Assembly: GCA_001940645.1 (NCBI GenBank)
Contig: MDVS01000056.1
Coordinates: forward strand, 11,559 to 75,558
Direction: 5' to 3'
DNA from: Candidatus Heimdallarchaeota archaeon LC_3
GTDB lineage: Archaea; Asgardarchaeota; Heimdallarchaeia; Hodarchaeales; LC-3
Length of the DNA: 64,000 bases
Position 1 is the stretch's first letter, and each line of letters starts with the position of its first letter. Under the pieces are notes generated by a model. That model searched no databases and was not told the origin of the DNA. It saw only the letters and a list, made by a program, of their open reading frames with translations. The translations under genes were made by a program, and so were the position numbers. Shown piece by piece: positions 62,422-64,000 of the stretch.

Positions 62422-63216
62422 TTATTCAATGATTTTTCGGGATTTTAATTTTTCATTTAATTTTTCTACGATTAGAGAAGATAATTTTAGTATTGTATCG
62501 ATAAAATCCTTCAATTCGCCATTTTTTAATTGGATTTTAGTTCCTATTGTTAAATTCAAATCATTAAATTTATTTTCACCAATTTTAAAAAAATATTCGG
62601 GATTTTTTTCTAAGAATTCTCTGTCAATTTCCCCAGTTTGATGAACAAGTTGGTTTCTAATCGAAACAATTTTTTTTATTATCTTTGAATAAGTATCGAT
62701 ATCTTTGATCTTTATATTAAATAACTTAATAGCTTCTTTTTGTATTTCATCAATATTTCCCCACAATTCCTTTAATTTTTTATTTATTAGATAATCTGTT
62801 ATTTCACTAATCGAACCCAATTCTAGTATTGTTTCATATTTAATAGTATCAGTATTTAGTTCTGAGGGAAAATAAAAATAATATTCCTCACATAATTTCC
62901 TTAAAAAATGTTCATAATTTGAATAAGCTGTTATTATAGTTTGTTCATCTAAGAAAGAACTTATCGAAGCAATAAAAATCAACTTTTCCCAAAATTCAGA
63001 CATAATTTCTTTTATGTCCTCGGGATATTGTTCAAATTTTGTATTGTTTTTAATTAAATTTTCAATTATTGCTTTCTTCATGGGTTTAATAGAATAAAAA
63101 TTTTTTAAATAATTTTCATATTGATCAAAAGATGCTTTTTTTAAGAATTCTATTCTTTTAGCTAAATATTCTATTTTGCCCTTAAAATCACTAAGTATTT
63201 CGTTAAATTCCAACAT
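62422..63216 (-). CDS. HEPN-domain protein (RiboL-PSP/MAE_28990-like)
   Basis: The 264-residue helical protein has a YEHFLRKLCEEYYF helix (about 101-114) and, about 75 residues later, SIRNQLVHQTGEIDRE, where Arg187-Asn-x3-His192 is an exact RNxxxH HEPN motif. The order, an acidic first helix and then a long helical insert before the R-N-x3-H helix, matches larger HEPN families tied to toxin-antitoxin and restriction systems. RNase activity is expected from the intact motif. No obvious antitoxin is adjacent. ATG 63216. Confidence 0.6.
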   Translation of the reverse strand: MLEFNEILSDFKGKIEYLAKRIEFLKKASFDQYENYLKNFYSIKPMKKAIIENLIKNNTKFEQYPEDIKEIMSEFWEKLIFIASISSFLDEQTIITAYSNYEHFLRKLCEEYYFYFPSELNTDTIKYETILELGSISEITDYLINKKLKELWGNIDEIQKEAIKLFNIKIKDIDTYSKIIKKIVSIRNQLVHQTGEIDREFLEKNPEYFFKIGENKFNDLNLTIGTKIQLKNGELKDFIDTILKLSSLIVEKLNEKLKSRKIIE

Positions 63217-63266
63217 AAAAACTTTTGCTCCACCTTATGAACAATTTTTGTTTAGATCAATTTCTT

Positions 63267-63725
63267 TTAATTAACAGTTTGTTTCGTTGCAACCCTTATT
63301 ATGTTTGGACATGGTTTCATTATTGGTCGTCTAAAATTTGCTTGTAAATTATATTCTTCTTCATTAATTTCTTTTTGATTGGTGTATTCTTGTTCATTCC
63401 ACGCTATGATAAGTTGATGACAATATACACAGGCATAATATAAATCAAACATTTTATGAAAATCTTTTTCTTCAAATCCTTCTAAATCTAAGGAATACTT
63501 TATATCAGTCATGCGCCCAAAGGGTTCTTTTTTTATTAGAACTAATTTATGATCTGATACAAAAATAGGATTATGTTCAACATATTTATTCCACTTCCGT
63601 TTGTGGCAGTTAGGACATTGAGATTGAAGGTTTTTTGATCGGTTTTTCCATATCTCTTGACAAAACCTACAAATTGATTCTTTTTCTATTAAATTAAAAT
63701 TTATTGTTGATGTCATTGTTATCAT
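63267..63725 (-). CDS. Double zinc-ribbon-type protein
   Basis: In this 152-residue protein, CRFC and CPNC (about 19-22 and 38-41) form a first ribbon. CVYC (near residue 98) and a later CPN near the end supply a partial second site. The middle is beta-rich (KLVLIKKEPFG). No catalytic motif. A TATA-like TATTTAAAA (63745-63753) lies about 25 bases before ATG 63725, fitting leaderless expression. Likely nucleic-acid- or protein-binding. Confidence 0.5.
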   Translation of the reverse strand: MITMTSTINFNLIEKESICRFCQEIWKNRSKNLQSQCPNCHKRKWNKYVEHNPIFVSDHKLVLIKKEPFGRMTDIKYSLDLEGFEEKDFHKMFDLYYACVYCHQLIIAWNEQEYTNQKEINEEEYNLQANFRRPIMKPCPNIIRVATKQTVN

Positions 63726-63744
63726 TTTGATGATAATTCCATCA

Positions 63745-63753
63745 TTTTAAATA
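63745..63753 (-). promoter_or_regulatory. TATA box for the zinc-ribbon gene
   Basis: On the minus strand TATTTAAAA is centred about 24 bases ahead of ATG 63725, an ideal spacing for an archaeal leaderless promoter. Confidence 0.4.
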
Positions 63754-63930
63754 CTTTTGTTTATGTATAAAAATTACAAGTTTTTTATCGATATTGAAAT
63801 ATCGAGATAACCTGAAAATTGTAGGATTCTTAAACTTTTTTTGAATTCATATATAGTGTTGGATCTTGTTCTTAAATTTTTTAAAACTTTGACATAATAA
63901 TTCCTCTGCTATACGTTGGTCATACTAATA

Positions 63931-63938
63931 TTTATATA
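63931..63938 (+). promoter_or_regulatory. TATA box for the gene at the right edge
   Basis: TTTATATA is centred about 30 bases before ATG 63965, the usual archaeal TATA distance for a leaderless or nearly leaderless transcript. Confidence 0.4.
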
Positions 63939-63964
63939 CTCATTGCTTAGCTCTTTTAGTCATT

Positions 63965-64000
63965 ATGACTGTTACTACTTATTTAGAAAAGCAAAATCAA
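63965..64000 (+). CDS. 5' end of an unknown gene (partial)
   Basis: ATG 63965 opens a frame (MTVTTYLEKQNQ) that runs off the window. A well-placed TATA box upstream supports a real start. Only twelve codons are visible. Confidence 0.4.
   Translation, partial: MTVTTYLEKQNQ

Overview
The window reads as a piece of a very AT-rich archaeal genome, most likely from an Asgard (Lokiarchaeia/Heimdallarchaeia-like) lineage. The sequence evidence is: archaeal TATA boxes 24-30 bases ahead of leaderless-looking starts; GGTGAT-type Shine-Dalgarno motifs followed by ATG, GTG or TTG; a TFIIB-like cyclin-box fragment; a small archaeal MarR-like winged helix; a stand-alone archaeo-eukaryotic primase; long bacterial-type leucine-rich repeats; DUF362 proteins; surface proteins ending in a sortase-like C-terminal signal; and a Ras/Rab-shaped protein. 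The lineage call is inference. No rRNA, no complete tRNA and no CRISPR array was seen. Almost no housekeeping genes are present.

Layout. 1-1.7 kb: end of an unknown gene, decayed restriction/GIY-YIG sequence, a small zinc protein. 2-8.4 kb: primase-superfamily protein, membrane zinc-ribbon protein, LRR protein with a small paralogue, and two tandem wHTH-like genes. 8.4-10 kb: graveyard of an ABC ATPase and a surface protein. 10.2-12.4 kb: two tiny basic proteins, then a CD-NTase facing a two-TM SAVED protein, a CBASS-like signalling pair in unusual convergent orientation. 12.4-18.4 kb: small membrane proteins, a wHTH and a membrane-anchored endonuclease/exonuclease/phosphatase. 18.7-28.2 kb: several PD-(D/E)XK-like and HEPN-like genes that look like defence modules, mixed with a GNAT and small zinc proteins. 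28.3-30.5 kb: a broken SBBP/NosD-like surface protein. 30.8-36.8 kb: wHTH, a 21-bp palindrome and a large single-chain type IIG restriction-modification enzyme, followed by a tail-anchored protein and a HARE-HTH/nuclease protein. 37-41 kb: broken DNRLRE surface protein and a TFB-like/regulator operon. 41-43.7 kb: an intact Ras-like pseudo-GTPase next to a small membrane protein, and a polytopic membrane protein. 43.7-48 kb: two divergent DUF362 proteins. 48.4-50.7 kb: Thr-rich surface protein and a two-TM sensor-like protein. 51-57 kb: a GC-richer noncoding stretch and a gene of unlike codon use, then two Schlafen AlbA_2 proteins around a ParB-like gene. 57-61 kb: FtsX/MacB-type ABC exporter. 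61-64 kb: small membrane protein, dead helicase fragment, HEPN protein, double zinc-ribbon protein.

Overall this is an accessory region: dense in nucleases, HEPN and signalling-type defence genes, and rich in frameshifted or stop-interrupted reading frames (at least ten). The disruptions use all three stop codons and include A-tract shifts, so real decay and assembly errors both need to be considered. The most interesting items are the CD-NTase/SAVED pair, the pseudo-GTPase, the double-nuclease/HEPN pair at 18.8-20.3 kb, the stand-alone primase, and the TFB-like operon with apparently non-canonical starts.
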